Shown one piece after another: positions 43,712 through 55,440 of a stretch of DNA of 64,000 nt. The stretch is from positions 21,131,483 to 21,195,482 of the forward strand of contig NC_079210.1 in NCBI RefSeq assembly GCF_026745355.1, written 5' to 3'. The position numbers and the translations under genes are program-made. Source of the DNA: Beta vulgaris subsp. vulgaris (lineage: Eukaryota; Streptophyta; Magnoliopsida; Caryophyllales; Amaranthaceae). Position 1 is the stretch's first letter. Each line of letters starts with the position of its first letter. The notes under the pieces were generated by a model. That model searched no databases. It worked only from the letters and a program-made list of their open reading frames with translations, and was not told the origin of the DNA.

Positions 43712-45230
43712 ATGACGGACTGTCATTCATCGAATGTCGCAAGGAACAAAAGTTTTAGAATTCAGGTAGAAGATATTATGGATGAGGAGAGGCCGCCTCG
43801 GGGACGAGATCATGGCCATGCTGCCGTCCATCTGGAGGGTAGGACTGTAACTCCAGTCATCCAGGAGAATCTAGACCGTCCAGTGACAGCTGGTCACTTG
43901 AAGAATGTGTTGAACGACTTCCAGACAAGAATGGCCGCTGTCATGGAGGAGCAGATCAAGAACAATATGTTGTTCTTTCAGCTGAATTCAGGAGGAGAGA
44001 CGGCTGCACCGCTCAAAGGGCGATCCCAAGAGGGTCGTCCAGGACCTAGTCGGCCACCTCGGCCAGAGTTGACTAGGCCGCCTTCCAAAGGAAAGCAGCC
44101 AGCTGTTAGTGATTCTAGGAGGAAGATGGATTGGAGGCTGGTAGTCCGTCCAGCAGATAATATCCCTCCTACTGTCACATGATGGAGACTGATGCTAGGG
44201 AGTATTTGGAGGCTAAGAGGGCAGCTCAGCAGCGTTCAGCCTCTGGCTCCACGCCGTATATGAAGGATCCATCCTTAAGACTCCCGTCCAGAACAGTGGC
44301 ACGAAGCCGTGGACCATCAGCTTTTCAGCCAAGGCAGGAAAAGACAGTTTTGCAACCAATGGTGTGTAGGCGTCAAGCCTTAGCTAACACCTCATCTAAT
44401 CCGTACTAAAGAGTACCGTCAGGAGCACATACCCATTGAGGGTCAGGTTGCGGCACTCCAGATCAATTGGCCAACTCCTTTCTCGGTCAGGATTATGAAT
44501 CCCCTCCTTTCCCAAAGGTTAAGCTCCCGACCATTGAACCTTTCGACGGAACTACTGATCCGGACGATCACCTATCAGCTTACAAGCATCAGATGTATGT
44601 CCAAGGAGTGGACGATGCTACTTGATGTAAGAATTTTCCAGCTACTTTGAAGGGGGTAGCGCAAAAAGGTTTAACAACTTGCCACCTAACTCAGTGAATA
44701 ATTTTACTGAACTTACATTCTATTCACCAGTCATTTTGTGGCTAATCGTCAAGAACAAAAGACAAGCATGCACTTGGGTAAAGTCATCCAAGGTCCTAAG
44801 GAGGCATTGAGAGGTTATGTGAAGAGATTCAATCTAGAAGCATTGCAGATCCAAGATATAAATGCAGGTGTGGCGTTTGACGCCTTTATCAGAGGTTTAA
44901 GACCAGGAAGTTTTAAGTTTGACTTGGTAAAGAAGAAAATCACTACCTTGACGGAAGCTTTGAAGGAAGCTGAGGCATTCATTCATGCCACAGAGGTGTG
45001 TGCTGAGGCAAAGCAGCCAGAAGTGAAGAAAGCTGAGGAAGCTGTTCAGCCAAAGAAGAATCCACCCAAAAAGGCTGAAACTTGGGCAATGACTTCTGTG
45101 ACCACCTCGTCCAAAAGAAGTAGGCGATCCGAGCCGGCGGCCTCAGTTGAACCAATAGAGTTCAACAAAGATCAATATTCCATTTTGATGGAATAAAGGA
45201 TCAGCATGAGCTAAAGGCGCCAGCCGAAAT
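43712..45230 (+). pseudogene. Tat gag (broken)
   Basis: Starts MTDCHSSNVARNKSFRIQVE at 43712; the first frame is lost at about 44180. The gag core is at 44520-45190: KLPTIEPFDGTTDPDDHLSA, then a TGG-to-TGA stop at about 44624 (after DDAT), NLPPNSVNNFTEL, HLGKVIQGPKEALRGYVKRF and FIRGLRPGSFKFDLVKKK, ending in a Lys/Pro-rich tail. Order and words match retrotransposon gag of plant Gypsy elements. The stop and frame changes abolish the full protein. Confidence 0.85.
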
Positions 45231-46731
45231 GAAGACGCCTTACCGTAACAGGGATAAAAGCAAGTATTGTCACTTCCACAAAGATTGTGGGAATGAAACC
45301 AATGAATGCAAACACTTGAAGAGAGCACTAGAAGAGTTGGCTCGAAAAGGTAAGATGAACAATTACCTGCCTTCGTCAGGAAGGAAGTTCCAGAAAAGAG
45401 ATAACCGTCAAGGAAGGAAGATGGACGGAGATAGCACGGATGATGATGTAGTAATGGTCATCTCAAGAGGATTTGCGGCTGGAGGTCCAACAAATCGGGG
45501 CCATAAAAACTATTTAAGGGAGCTCAGTCAGGTTATGCTCACTAACCAGGCCGAGTCTGATCCTTTTCCAAAAATAGTGGTCAGCGAGCTGGACCGAGGG
45601 AAGATAAGGACGCCGCACGATGATCCACTAGTGGTAGAAATGAAGATTGCCAACCTTAGGGTTAGGCGAATTCTGATTGATACTGGAAGCTCCACTGATA
45701 TAATCAGTGCTGATTGTTTGTCTCGCTTGAAGTTTGATAAAAATGATTTGATGTCAGTAAATCATCCTATAATTGGTTTTGGTGGTGGGGTCATCCATCC
45801 CATGGGGACTGTCACACTGCCCGTCAGGGTGGGAGAAAAAGATGCTGCCAGGACGCTTTTTGTGAAATTTTTGGTAGTACGAGACTTGACTGCTTATAAT
45901 GTTATTCTTGGACGACCTACCTTAAATCACATCAAGGCTGTCATTGTGACTCACCTGATGTTAATGAAGTTTGAGTGTGATGGAGGAAAGATTGGATCTC
46001 TCTATGGAGATCAACAAGCTGCTAGGGAATGCTACCTCACCACTCTTAAACCATCATCATGGAAAGAGAGAGCAGAGCGTCCAAAGGACAAAGGGGATGA
46101 TCCGGCCGAGAAAGTGAAAGGCCAAATTGTTGAGCTTCAGCAAGAAGTAGAGAAGGTTCAAGAGCTACCTCAACCTGAGGGCAAGTCGTCCATGCTCTTG
46201 CCCAGTAAGAAGAGAAAGCTTGGCAATCAAGGAAGAAAGCATTCGTCTGAGGAGGTCATGGCTATAATGAGTATGGGACTAGAACGTCCAGAATCGGTAG
46301 AAAGCCCGGTAGAAATTTGCTTAAATCCAGAGCGTCCAGAAAGGACATTGAAAATAGGCTCAGTGTTGGGGTCAGAAATTAAGGACGCCTTAGTTGCGTT
46401 GCTGCGAGAATTCGAAGATGTGTTTGCATATGCGGTAGAGGAGATGCCTGGGATAGATCCCGAGGTGGCCGTCCATAAGCTTAACATTGAGCCAGGGCAA
46501 AAGCCTACTCGACAGAAGAAGAGGCACTTAGGGCTGGTCAGAAATAAGGTCGTTGATGAAGAAGTCCAAAAGCTGCTCAAGTCTAAGTTCATCCGGGAAA
46601 CATATTACCCCGATTGGGTAGCAAATCTTGTGATGGTTCCAAAGCCGAATGGCACTTGGAGAATGTGCGTTGATTATACGGATCTGAACAAGGCTTGTCC
46701 CAAGGACAGCTTTCCTTTGCCAAAAAATTGA
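45229..46731 (+). pseudogene. Tat pol: protease and start of RT
   Basis: An open frame of 500 codons. N-terminal Cys/His block YCHFHKDCGNETNECKHLKR; retropepsin VRRILIDTGSSTDIISADCL with the DTG active site intact (about 45665-45720); VILGRPTLNHIKAVIVTHLM. A linker follows with MPGIDPEVAVHKLNIEPGQK. RT then begins: KSKFIRETYYPDWVANLVMV and WRMCVDYTDLNKACPKDSFP. The frame ends at 46729 because of an extra base in the A-run 46722-46727; RT continues in the next frame. Confidence 0.9.
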
Positions 46732-46734
46732 TCG

Positions 46735-47660
46735 TCTAGTAGATTCAACGGTCGGCCATGCTCTGCTGAGTTTCATGGACGCCTATTCCGGCTTCTACCA
46801 GATTCCTATATGGCCGGATGATCAAGATAAAACTTCCTTCATTACTGAGAAAAGATTGTATGGATGGCTCAGAATGCCCTTCGGCCTAAGAAATGCACCA
46901 GCCACATTTCAGAGGCTCATTAACACGGTGTTTCAGCCGCAGCTTGGGGGAAATATGGAAGCCTACATTGACGACATGATCGTCAAGAGTAAAGAAGAAA
47001 AGCATCATCTGGACGATTTGAGGGAAACTTTCCTTACTTTGAGGAAGTTCAAGTTGAAGCTCAATCCGCAGAAATGCGTGTTTGGAGTAGTTGCTGGAAA
47101 ATTTCTGGGATTCTTGGTTGATCAGAGAGGGATTGAGGCAAATCCGATAAAATTCAAGCTATTATGAATATGTTTCTCGTCAAAGTCAAAGAAGTTCAGC
47201 GGTTGACGGGCTGTTTGGCTGCTCTTGGACGTTTCTTTCGAAATCAGCGGACAAATGCCACCATTTCTTTGCAACTATCAAGAAGAATGCCAAGTTTGAG
47301 TGGTCGGAAGCGGCTGAGGTAGCGCTTCAGCAAGTAAAAGATCATCTTCGGCAGCTGCCGAGGTTGATCAGTCCGGCCGAAGGAGAAAAATTGTACGTTT
47401 ACCTGGCCGTATCTCCTTTCGCGGTAAGTGCCGTCCTCTTGGCTGAGAGAGACGCAGTGCAAATACCTGTATACTTTGTGAGCCATGTATTGAAGGATGC
47501 GGAAAGCAGGTATTCGTCCATTGAAAAGTTCGGCCTGGCTCTGTTGATGGCCAGCCGGAAGTTAAGGCCTTATTTCTTAGCTCACAGCATTCTCGTTTAT
47601 ACTGATCAGCCACTGAGCAAGTATTGCATAAAATGGATGCTTCTGGCCGGATGTTAAAGT
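46735..47660 (+). pseudogene. Tat reverse transcriptase core and first RNase H
   Basis: RT resumes with SFMDAYSGFYQIPIWPDDQD, LRMPFGLRNAPATFQRLINT, the catalytic YIDDMIVKSK (46964-46993), KLKLNPQKCVFGVVAGKF and FLGFLVDQRGIEANP. The frame is lost at about 47160. The connection/RNase H I region follows: LYVYLAVSPFAVSAVLLAER, YFVSHVLKDAESRYSSIEKF, LRPYFLAHSILVYTDQPL. Frame changes at about 47160-47360 and 47650. Confidence 0.88.
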
Positions 47661-47693
47661 GGGCTGTTGAGCTCAATATGTTTGATTTAACAT

Positions 47694-48269
47694 TTGAGCC
47701 TCGAAAGGCAATCAAAGGGCAAGCTTGCCGATTTCATTGTAGAACTCACTCGGCCAACTATAGACCCCGTCCAAGATCCAGCAGAGGGAAAGCGTCATTG
47801 GACCTTAATGGTGGATGGATCCTCAACTGCGAATGGATGTGGGGCAGGGATTATCTTTCAGTCCCCAGAAGGGGATAAGTTCGAGTATGCAATGAAGTTC
47901 AAGTTCCAGGCGTCCAACAATGAGGCAGAGTATGAAGCTCTCTTAGCCGGTATTAAAATGTGCAAAGCGGCTGGAGCCTTGGAAATTGAAGCTAAAACTG
48001 ACTCTCTGCTGGTCGTCAGTCAGGTCAATGGTGAGTTTGAATGCAAGGAAGCGTCCATGAGCAAGTATATGAATTTAGTCAAGGAAGAGATCAAGTCTTT
48101 GAAAAGGTTCGTCCTAGATCAAGTGCCCAGATCAGAGAATCATCAGGCTGATGCCCTTTCTAAGCTGGCCAGCTCGGCTGAGGGAGATGTTCCTAGAACA
48201 GTCTTCTGGGAGGTAAAAGCGGCCAAGAGCATTGAGGCCGGGAAGTCTGTTTCTCAGCCGAGAAGATGA
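47694..48269 (+). pseudogene. Second, archaeal-type RNase H domain
   Basis: An open frame of 191 codons. HWTLMVDGSSTANGCGAGII (first catalytic Asp), FKFQASNNEAEYEALLAGIK (Glu), ALEIEAKTDSLLVVSQVNGE (Asp) and VPRSENHQADALSKLASSAE (terminal Asp). This extra RNase H, resembling archaeal/plant type, is the diagnostic feature of Tat/Ogre Gypsy elements and sits between the normal RNase H and integrase. The active-site residues appear intact even though neighbouring frames are broken. Confidence 0.9.
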
Positions 48270-49490
48270 GTGGATGAGCCAATCATTGAGTTTAAGAAAC
48301 TGGCCGTTTCCCTTGATCCCATTGAAGCCAAGTATGTAAAGCAAGGGACAAGTGGTTTGAGTTGTGGAATGAGACTCTATACAAGAAATCCTACAATCGG
48401 CCTCTTCTCAAATGCAGCCGAAAGGAAGGTTGGACGTTTTAAAGGAGTTGCATGAGGGAGCTTGTGCTTCCACATTGGAGGAAGAGCTTTGGCAGAAAAG
48501 GCTCTCAGGACGGGCTACTTTTGGCCGTCCTTAAAAGAAGACGCCCTGCTGACGCCAAGAAATGTGATAGTTGCCAAAGCATGGTAATATCTATCAAAAG
48601 CCGTCCAATTATCTGACTCCAATTCTCTTTCCTCTTCCCTTTGCTAAATGGGGGATGGATATTCTTGGGCCTTTTCCTATTGCTGCCGGCCAGAAGAAAT
48701 TTGTAATAGTAGCTGTGGACTACTTTACAAAATGGGTTGAAGCTGAAGCATTAAGAGGTATTACCACTAATGACGTCAAAGGGTTCATCTGGAAGAACTT
48801 GATTACAAGATTTGGGATGCCCCAGTCGATCGTCTTTGATAATGGGCCACAATTTGAAACACCGAAGCTCCGTCAATGGTTGGCCGACCAAGGAATCAAG
48901 GCTCACTTTGCCGCAGTAGCACATCCACAGGCTAATGGGCAAGTTGAGGCTTTTAACAAGATTCTTTCGGCCGGGATTAAAAAGAAGTTGGACAATGCAA
49001 AGGGGCTTTGGGTAGAAGAATTGCAGCTGGTCTTATGGTCAATAGCGGCCAAGAATTCCACAGGAGAGACTCCTTTATGATGGTCTATGGCTCTGAGGCC
49101 GTCCTTCCTATTGAGGTTGAAGGAACCCACCTTAAGAGTAATGATGTACTCAGAAGATGCTAACTGGGCAGCTCTTAGGACGGCTTTGGACTTAGTTCCC
49201 GAAGTCAGGGGCACGCTTTGCTGAGAATGCAACTGTACAAGTTGAGAATGGCAAGGGACTTCAACAAGAGAGTTGCAAGGCATCCGTTAAAGCTGGGAGA
49301 CCTCGTCTTAAGAAAAATGGAAGCGGTCGGCCGAGCCAAAGAGTTAGGCAAGCTTACCCTAACTGGGAAGGACCCTACAAAATAATTGAAGTAGTTCAGA
49401 ATGGACCTTTCGTCTAGAAGGTTTGGACGGGCTCTCATTCCTAGGACGTGGAATTCTGACACTTTGAAAAAATACTTTGTTTAGGGCACA
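48270..49490 (+). pseudogene. Tat integrase (broken)
   Basis: The zinc-binding N-terminus is only partly legible (48430-48600, frame-shifted). The catalytic core is at 48571-49080: FAKWGMDILGPFPIAAGQKK (Asp), FGMPQSIVFDNGPQFETPKL (second Asp), HPQANGQVEAFNKILSAGIK (Glu), so the D-D-35-E set is present. The frame stops at 49078 within the usual SSTGETPF-like block (NSTGETPL). The C-terminal region continues in other frames to about 49480 (LGDLVLRK-like residues). Integrase inserts element DNA into the chromosome. Confidence 0.85.
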
Positions 49491-50500
49491 ACTATAAATT
49501 GTAATCTTTTCTTAATGCATTACAATGAAAGAGTGAATGTATACATGTACCTTGACTAATCGTCAAGCAAAATTCATATAATACAGCTCTACTTCTCTAT
49601 GACTTTGTTTGAATTGTTATCTTTAGTTATATACTATCGTCCAAAGCTAACTAATTTAACAAAGCAAAAAGACAATGCACCTTTCCTTAGGAGGATGGCT
49701 GAACATGTTATCATCCAAAAATGGATAAATACATAGTATTGGCCGGTTGTTTACTTAAAAGTTAAACATCTCCTAAAACAAGGTCGGCTGGAATTAGGAC
49801 ACCTTAGTAAAGGTATTCTACTTTCCGTCCAAAGCCAAAGAATTAGAAATAACAACCTTAGTAAAGGAACAAGTTATTTCATAATTTAACAAAGATGGAC
49901 GAGTTGCACTTACTTTTAGGAAAACGTCCAAGTTATTTAAAAATTATAGCCTTTACTCCTTCTTGCACAGAGGAAAGATATAAGTATTCCTCGTCCAAGA
50001 AGGGGGCATATAGGGGCATAATTAATAAGTGACTAAGTCTTTGTCCAATGACGAATGTTGTCCAGATTCCGGCCGAACAAGTTATTAACTTAGCAGGCTT
50101 TTAAAATTTTAATCGAGTTTATCTGGTGATGAACGTCCAGAAAAGAATACTGGGTCGATAAAAAACAAAGATTGGCGAATTACTTTATACTTAGAATTAA
50201 TGAAGGTCTTAATGTAATCGGCCAAAAGAGTTGATAAATCGTCAGAAGGATATATGACGAGTTCTTTTGTACTTAATGTAATCGCGAAAAAGTTGATTAA
50301 ATCGTCAGAAGGATATCATGACGAGTTGCTTTTGTACTTGGTACAAATATGGGTTGTAATGTAAGATGTCAAAAAAGCAGTAAAGCATAGCACAATGGAG
50401 ATTGAAAAAGTTAGCTTCTCATATATGAAAAGGATGATTACAATAATCTAAAAAGTAAACAAAAAAGAAAAAGTACAAGTGGCTCACGGCCAAGATACAA
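49491..50500 (+). other. Spacer between pol and the antisense gene
   Basis: No protein seen. It holds a direct duplication at about 50207-50339 (two copies of TTAATGTAATCG ... AAATCGTCAGAAGGATAT ... ATGACGAGTT). Words CGTCCAA and GGCCG recur here as in the coding parts of the element. Confidence 0.6.
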
Positions 50501-50507
50501 CAAAAGA

Positions 50508-53500
50508 TTAGGCGGCAGGAGGATCATTGTTCTCTTCGTCCTGAGCCTCCATATCTTCTTCTTCATCCTCTAAGGATTCTTCGAAGACAGGAGGTTCGGC
50601 CCCTGATATGGTGGCCTTGTGCAGACTTTGTTGGAACTCCAGCCGACGAGCATATCTGGGGATATCCTCTTCTTCGGCCATCATACCAAAGGCCTGCACC
50701 GCCCATTCTTTGGTGGTATCCATGACGGTGTTCAAAGCCCCCTTAGCCGCCTCAACCGTGGCCGCAACTTCATTGCGGAGAGTTTGATTTTTAACCTTCA
50801 GGACGAGGTTTTCCTTGTAAAATTCAGCAGCCATAGTCATGACTGAGTTCCTCTCGTCCAGAAGGTAGCGTTCCAGAGACGCTCTCGTCGAGCATTTCGG
50901 TCAGCCGAAGTAGATAGCTCTTATTCTGGGACTCGATATCGGCTGACCGCATCTCCCAGGCCAGCTTAGACTGCTGATGCAGCACTTCCTGCTCAGCCAT
51001 TTTGAACTGAGCTAGGTCCGCAGCCGCGGTCACGTCTTGGACGAGCCTTTTATTCTCTTTCCTGAGCTCATTCGCCCAGTCTTCAGTTATTATGCTGCGA
51101 GCAAAGAGCTGAAAATAGGAAGACAAGAGAGTCAGGACGAATGCAACTTGGAATATATATCTAAGTAAAGAAAATAAACGTCTAAAGAAGGGAAGATGTA
51201 CCTCGGCAGCAAGTTGAGACATGTATCCTACATGTCCAGATGATGCTCCCCTCAATCCCTTAATGTAGGGTTCGGGAAAGCACTTGAAAAGCTCCAGCTT
51301 GAGCTTCTCGCGGTCGGACGATGACATCTTTCCAAAAGCTGGAGAAGATTCATCGTCAGAAAGAATAGGGGAGCCGTCAACAGCTGGACCCTTCCCTTTA
51401 TCTGAAAGAGTAGACTTGTCAGTACATCTGATGGGAATAACAACGGCCTGTTTGTTGGACGGACTCATCGGCGCCCGCCAACCCGTAGTGTTCTAACTAC
51501 ATTCGAATAATAAGACTCACCAGAAGAGCGGGAAGCCGTCCTATAGGCGGTAGGCATCTGGTCTACCAGCTTGGCTACTGGGCCAGAGAAAGCAGACCCG
51601 TCTGCAGCCGCGTCCAGCTGAGAAGATTGGCCAGCGTCGTCCAAAATGACAACCTCGTCAGGTTGTGAGGCTGCAGGCTGCTCGGCAGGCCCAGCGTAGG
51701 TCACCAGGGCCAGAGAGCCAATCTCGGCGGTTCCTCCTTGGCCTCTTCTTTGGCCGGAATGTCGATCACGACCTTGGGAACCGGCCGTGTCGACTTCTTC
51801 TTTTGGCAGTAAACCCCTTTGCCTTCTTAGAAGGAGGGGCTTCGCTGGTTCCAGCCGGCCGCTTTTTCGCCGCCGCCTTCTCAGCCAAGGCCTTTGATGT
51901 TGGGGCATTTTTCTGAAAAGTTAGAAATATAAAAAAAAATTTGAAGCCCTTCAAAGAGGCAGGGCGTCCAGACAAAGTCTGGACGTGTTGCTCCTCAAAG
52001 AGGAAGCCCGTCAAGCATTCAAACTAGACGAGTTTTCCTCCAAAGAGGCAGATCGTCCAGTCATTATGTGGACGTGTTGCTCCTCGAAGATGCAGCCCGT
52101 CCAGCCATCATCCGGACGAGTTGCTCTTCGAAGAGGCAGCTCGTCCAGTCATTGTCTGGACGCATTGCCCCTCGAAGACGCAGCCCGTCCAGCCATCATC
52201 CGGACGAGTTGCTCTTCCAAGACGCAGCCCGTCCAGCCATCATCCGGACGAGTTGCTCTTCAAAGAGGCAGCTCGTCTAGTCATTGTCTAGACGGGTTGC
52301 TCTCCGAAGAGGCAACCCGTCAGGATATTAACCTGGACGAGTTGCTTCCCGAATAAACCGTCGTCCAGCTGTTGCTTGGACGCGTAAAAAAAGAAAAAAA
52401 AAAAGAAAAAAAAAAGAAGAAGAGAAGTAATCTTACCAGGGTGTCGGCCCTCTTTTCGGCACCTGATTTGCTGTATTCCTTCCAGAGAGTATCGGCAAAT
52501 CTGGACGAGCTCATATCTCCTATCCAAGATTTCCTGAGTTTACTTCTGGCTTAATCTGCAAAAAGAAAAAAAGCAGGTGTTGGACGAATGATATTCAGGC
52601 CGGGAATTTTACTTGGAGAATTTTTAGTAGATATACCTCTGTCCTCGTCCTGCCGCAAGCCGACATCGACTAGGAAGTTATCATGATAAAACATCTCTTT
52701 AAAGGGGATCCAATTGGACGGACCCTTGAAAGAGACGTCTTCCATAGAATACTCCGAAATCCGGAAGTACTCCACCATCTCCTCGGCAGAGTTACTCTCT
52801 AGTTCCAGATACGAAGCCATCCGTCCAGTGTTAGTGTTGGATCGGCTAAAATACCGAAGCCGATTAGCCACCGATTTACTGGGCGCCTGGACGAAAAGGA
52901 ATTCACCCTTCCAAGAGTGCATTTTGGATGTCTTATCCTAAGACGTCAAGAATCCTTGACGGTTGCACACACTCAGCCAGCTTCCTTCAACGGTTCTAGG
53001 AACCTTGGCAACGTAATGAATATGGGTGAAGGCGGCCAGAGAAGGATCTTTCCCTTTTAAATTACAAACGGCCAGAAAGGTAAGGATGTTTTGCCAGGAG
53101 TTTGGGGCAAGTTGATTATGTCCTATGCCATAGTAATGAAGAAGCTGGCTGATGAAAGGGTGAAGGGGAAAGCGCAGGCCGGCATCTAATGACAGGCGAT
53201 AAACGGCAAAATGGCCTGGGGGGCACTAAATATGGTATCCTCTCGGCCAGGAAGAACAAAGTGGTAGCCCGGCATGGGCATAGCCACTGAAAAAGGTCTA
53301 AGGTCCGAGCCTAATCGTCCCAGCCAAGTGTTATCGGCTAGGATAAATCTAGGGTCAGAAAGAGGACCTAGCCGCCGTCTTATTTCAGACGAAGTTGTCG
53401 ACGGCTCCTCTGAATCGCTAGCGGGGTTGGAAGAGCTGGCCGTCTTTGGCTCATCCGAGACCGTCCTACGTATGGACGGGCTAGGATCTGGGGAGCCTCT

Positions 53501-54091
53501 GATTTCCTGTTCCTCCTGGACATGTTCAGGGGAAGGACTTGGGGTTGCTGGACGAGCACTTTGGACTTCGCGCTCTCCGTCAGCGGGAATCCGTCCAGTA
53601 GATGCCTCCATTTCCGAGCTGGAGGCCGGCAGGTTAACTCCTCGTCTGATACGAGCTGTTTGCTTGACGCGCACCAGATTATCCTGCACAGGTAAAGACT
53701 GGGTCGTCTGACTTAGCCGGCCATGAGAAAAGAAAAAGAATGCATGTCCGGCCAAGATGGGTCCAACTCTAGAAGATGCCGAAGAAGATAGGCCCTCTGT
53801 TCTAGGGCTAGTACCAACCCTTGAGCGGCCGGGTTTGTTCGATGAAGAAGACGAGCTCATTTTCTTAAAATATGTGTGAAAGCAAGAAAGAGAGTTGAGA
53901 ATATACCTGTAGAGGAGAGCTCGGACGAATGTCAAAGACGACTTGAGACCTCGGACGAGCAAAGTGACAATTGCAAAAGCTTGGACGGGAGTAGTTTCTC
54001 TCTCTAAAAACTCAGTAAAAATTGCAGAGTCTCTCTCTCTAGAAAATTTCTCAGCAATGTTAAAATGATTCCAGGAGCGACTAAGTCCCAT
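50508..54091 (-). pseudogene. Antisense gene (aORF) of the Tat element, multi-exon
   Basis: Minus-strand gene inside the retrotransposon. The most likely start is the ATG at 53860 (MSSSSSSNKPGRSR), with a Ser/Pro-rich N-terminus. A domain then reads MPGYHFVLPGREDTIFS, RFPLHPFISQLLHYYGI, LAPNSWQNILTFLAVCNLKG and WKGEFLFVQAPSK. It resembles the 'putative gypsy-type transposon' domain (PF04195-like) of antisense ORFs in Tat elements. Introns follow: a GTATATC donor at about 52635, an exon at 52558-52436, an intron with 44-bp repeats, an acceptor at about 51913, a Lys/Ala-rich exon, a coiled-coil region (AEEVHLPF, QSKLAWEMRSADIESQN) and an acidic C-terminus (EESLEDEEEDMEAQDEENN). Frame breaks lie in a G-run at 53218-53223, near 51810 and near 52930. 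Function unknown. Confidence 0.75.
51982..52380 (-). repeat. 44-bp tandem repeat, nine copies, in an intron of the antisense gene
   Basis: Unit starts occur at 51982, 52027, 52071, 52115, 52159, 52203, 52247, 52291 and 52336, each like GACGAGTTGCTCTTCGAAGA followed by GGCAGCTCGTCCAGTCATTG. The unit junctions form small hairpins, for example CGTCCAG-TCATTGT-CTGGACG. The array lies between the exons ending near 52436 and starting near 51912. Confidence 0.9.
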
Positions 54092-54281
54092 ATTTATAGA
54101 GGGGTAAAAATGACCCCCTCATCCGGTAAAAAGTAACCGTTGTTCATAGGGTTTGACCTGTGGAGACCGGCAAAGTGGCGCCCTTTTTTGAAAAAGAAAA
54201 GAGCAGTTCCAGGTCGGTTAAAAGAGGAAGATTAACCGTCTTGGCGCCTAAAAGATGATAACTCCCTCTTTTAAGGGCAAA

Positions 54282-54913
54282 TGTTGTAGCCTAAAAATCA
54301 ACGGCTATCAAGCTGACACGTGGCCTCATCAGAACCCTACATGTGACATACGCTTGTGAAGGCAAAGTACAAAGGGCCAACAGTTTGCAGGGCTAAAAGT
54401 ACGTTTTCCTGAAGGGAGAGTACTAAAAGTCCCTTTAATGGCCCAAAAGTTGTACTTAGGCCCAGCAAAAATAGTCTGCACCTTTGTATGAAAGTGAGGT
54501 GTACTGACCAATCAATCACTGCCACGTGTCACCATTTTATTGATTAGCCAATCAGATGCTCCCAAATTAGGGTGACATTAAGGTACAACAGTCATTTCAA
54601 ACAGTATAAATAGTCCTTGATTTCAGGGTGAAAGGTACGTTTTTACAGAGCATAGTACTGTTATTCTGCCATAAATTCTTATCTCTCTCTCTCTACTTTC
54701 TCTCTCTAAAAGTTCCTTTACATCCCTGACATCTGACTTAAGCATCGGAGGGGGAAATACCACCCAAACCTCCAGGGTGGGTCCCTTTTTGCAGGTTGCT
54801 GGTCAGGAGTTTGCATCAGGATTCGAGCCAATCATTGCTGCACAAGTCTCCAGTTTTAAGAACCTATCTTTGGGAGTTGTTGTATTAGTTTACCAGTTTT
54901 ACACTACATAACA
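54282..54913 (+). repeat. 3' LTR of the Tat element
   Basis: It aligns fully with 43053-43682; TATA box at 54605-54612. A short purine run (AAGGGCAAA) just before 54282 is the likely polypurine tract. Confidence 0.93.
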
Positions 54914-55440
54914 CCGAGTGTATTTACGATTTGGAAAACAAATTCGATGTAATATTTTCGAAACAGATTTCTTATTTGATAACAGCTTTAAACCATTCTC
55001 CCCTTACTCATTATGATTTGTGAAGCTTGTGTATCAGCCTTGCTGATTGATTATCTCTTGGATTGTTTGTGGTGGGGACAGGGTCCCTATATTTGTAAGA
55101 CTAAGTAGAGAATGTGGGAGGATCATCCTTGCTTTTGCTTAAACTTAAAGTTGGAGTAGTGATATTAAGAAGAATAGAAGCTTGCCACCTAAATTATGTT
55201 ATAAAAAAAATTGTATATTCATTAGTTATGTTTAACTAGATTAACAAATGTGAATTATAACTCCTAAAATCAGATGTAATATTTAATCGTACTTTTATTT
55301 GATATTAAGCATGATAGTTATGACAACATCGAGCTACTTTCCCTCGCAAGGGAATTTAGTTAAAGTAACATCCACACGTTTAGAGGCTTAACTCATAATT
55401 AGTGCAAGTTAGATAAATGGCTTAGGAGCGAGTTAAGCAC
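54914..55440. other. Sequence between the Tat element and the Copia remnant
   Basis: AT-rich with no clear frame. It may be more of the decayed Copia element (pol side), but I could not recognise RT. Confidence 0.4.

Larger units (their letters stand above)
43053..54913 (+). mobile_element. Tat-lineage Ty3/Gypsy retrotransposon, 11.9 kb, with antisense gene
   Basis: Two LTRs of about 630 bp (43053-43682, 54282-54913) differ by roughly 15 substitutions by eye. Between them: PBS, gag, protease, RT, RNase H, a second archaeal-type RNase H, integrase, about 1 kb of spacer, and a long minus-strand gene (54091-50508). This layout, with dual RNase H and an antisense ORF, is characteristic of the plant Tat group. 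Gag-pol is broken by stops and frameshifts. The 5-bp flanks (AGTGG left, CCGAG right) do not match. Confidence 0.93.

Noticed and set aside
47368..47715. 115-residue minus-strand frame over the first RNase H
   Set aside because: It is a shadow of the RNase H coding sequence on the other strand.
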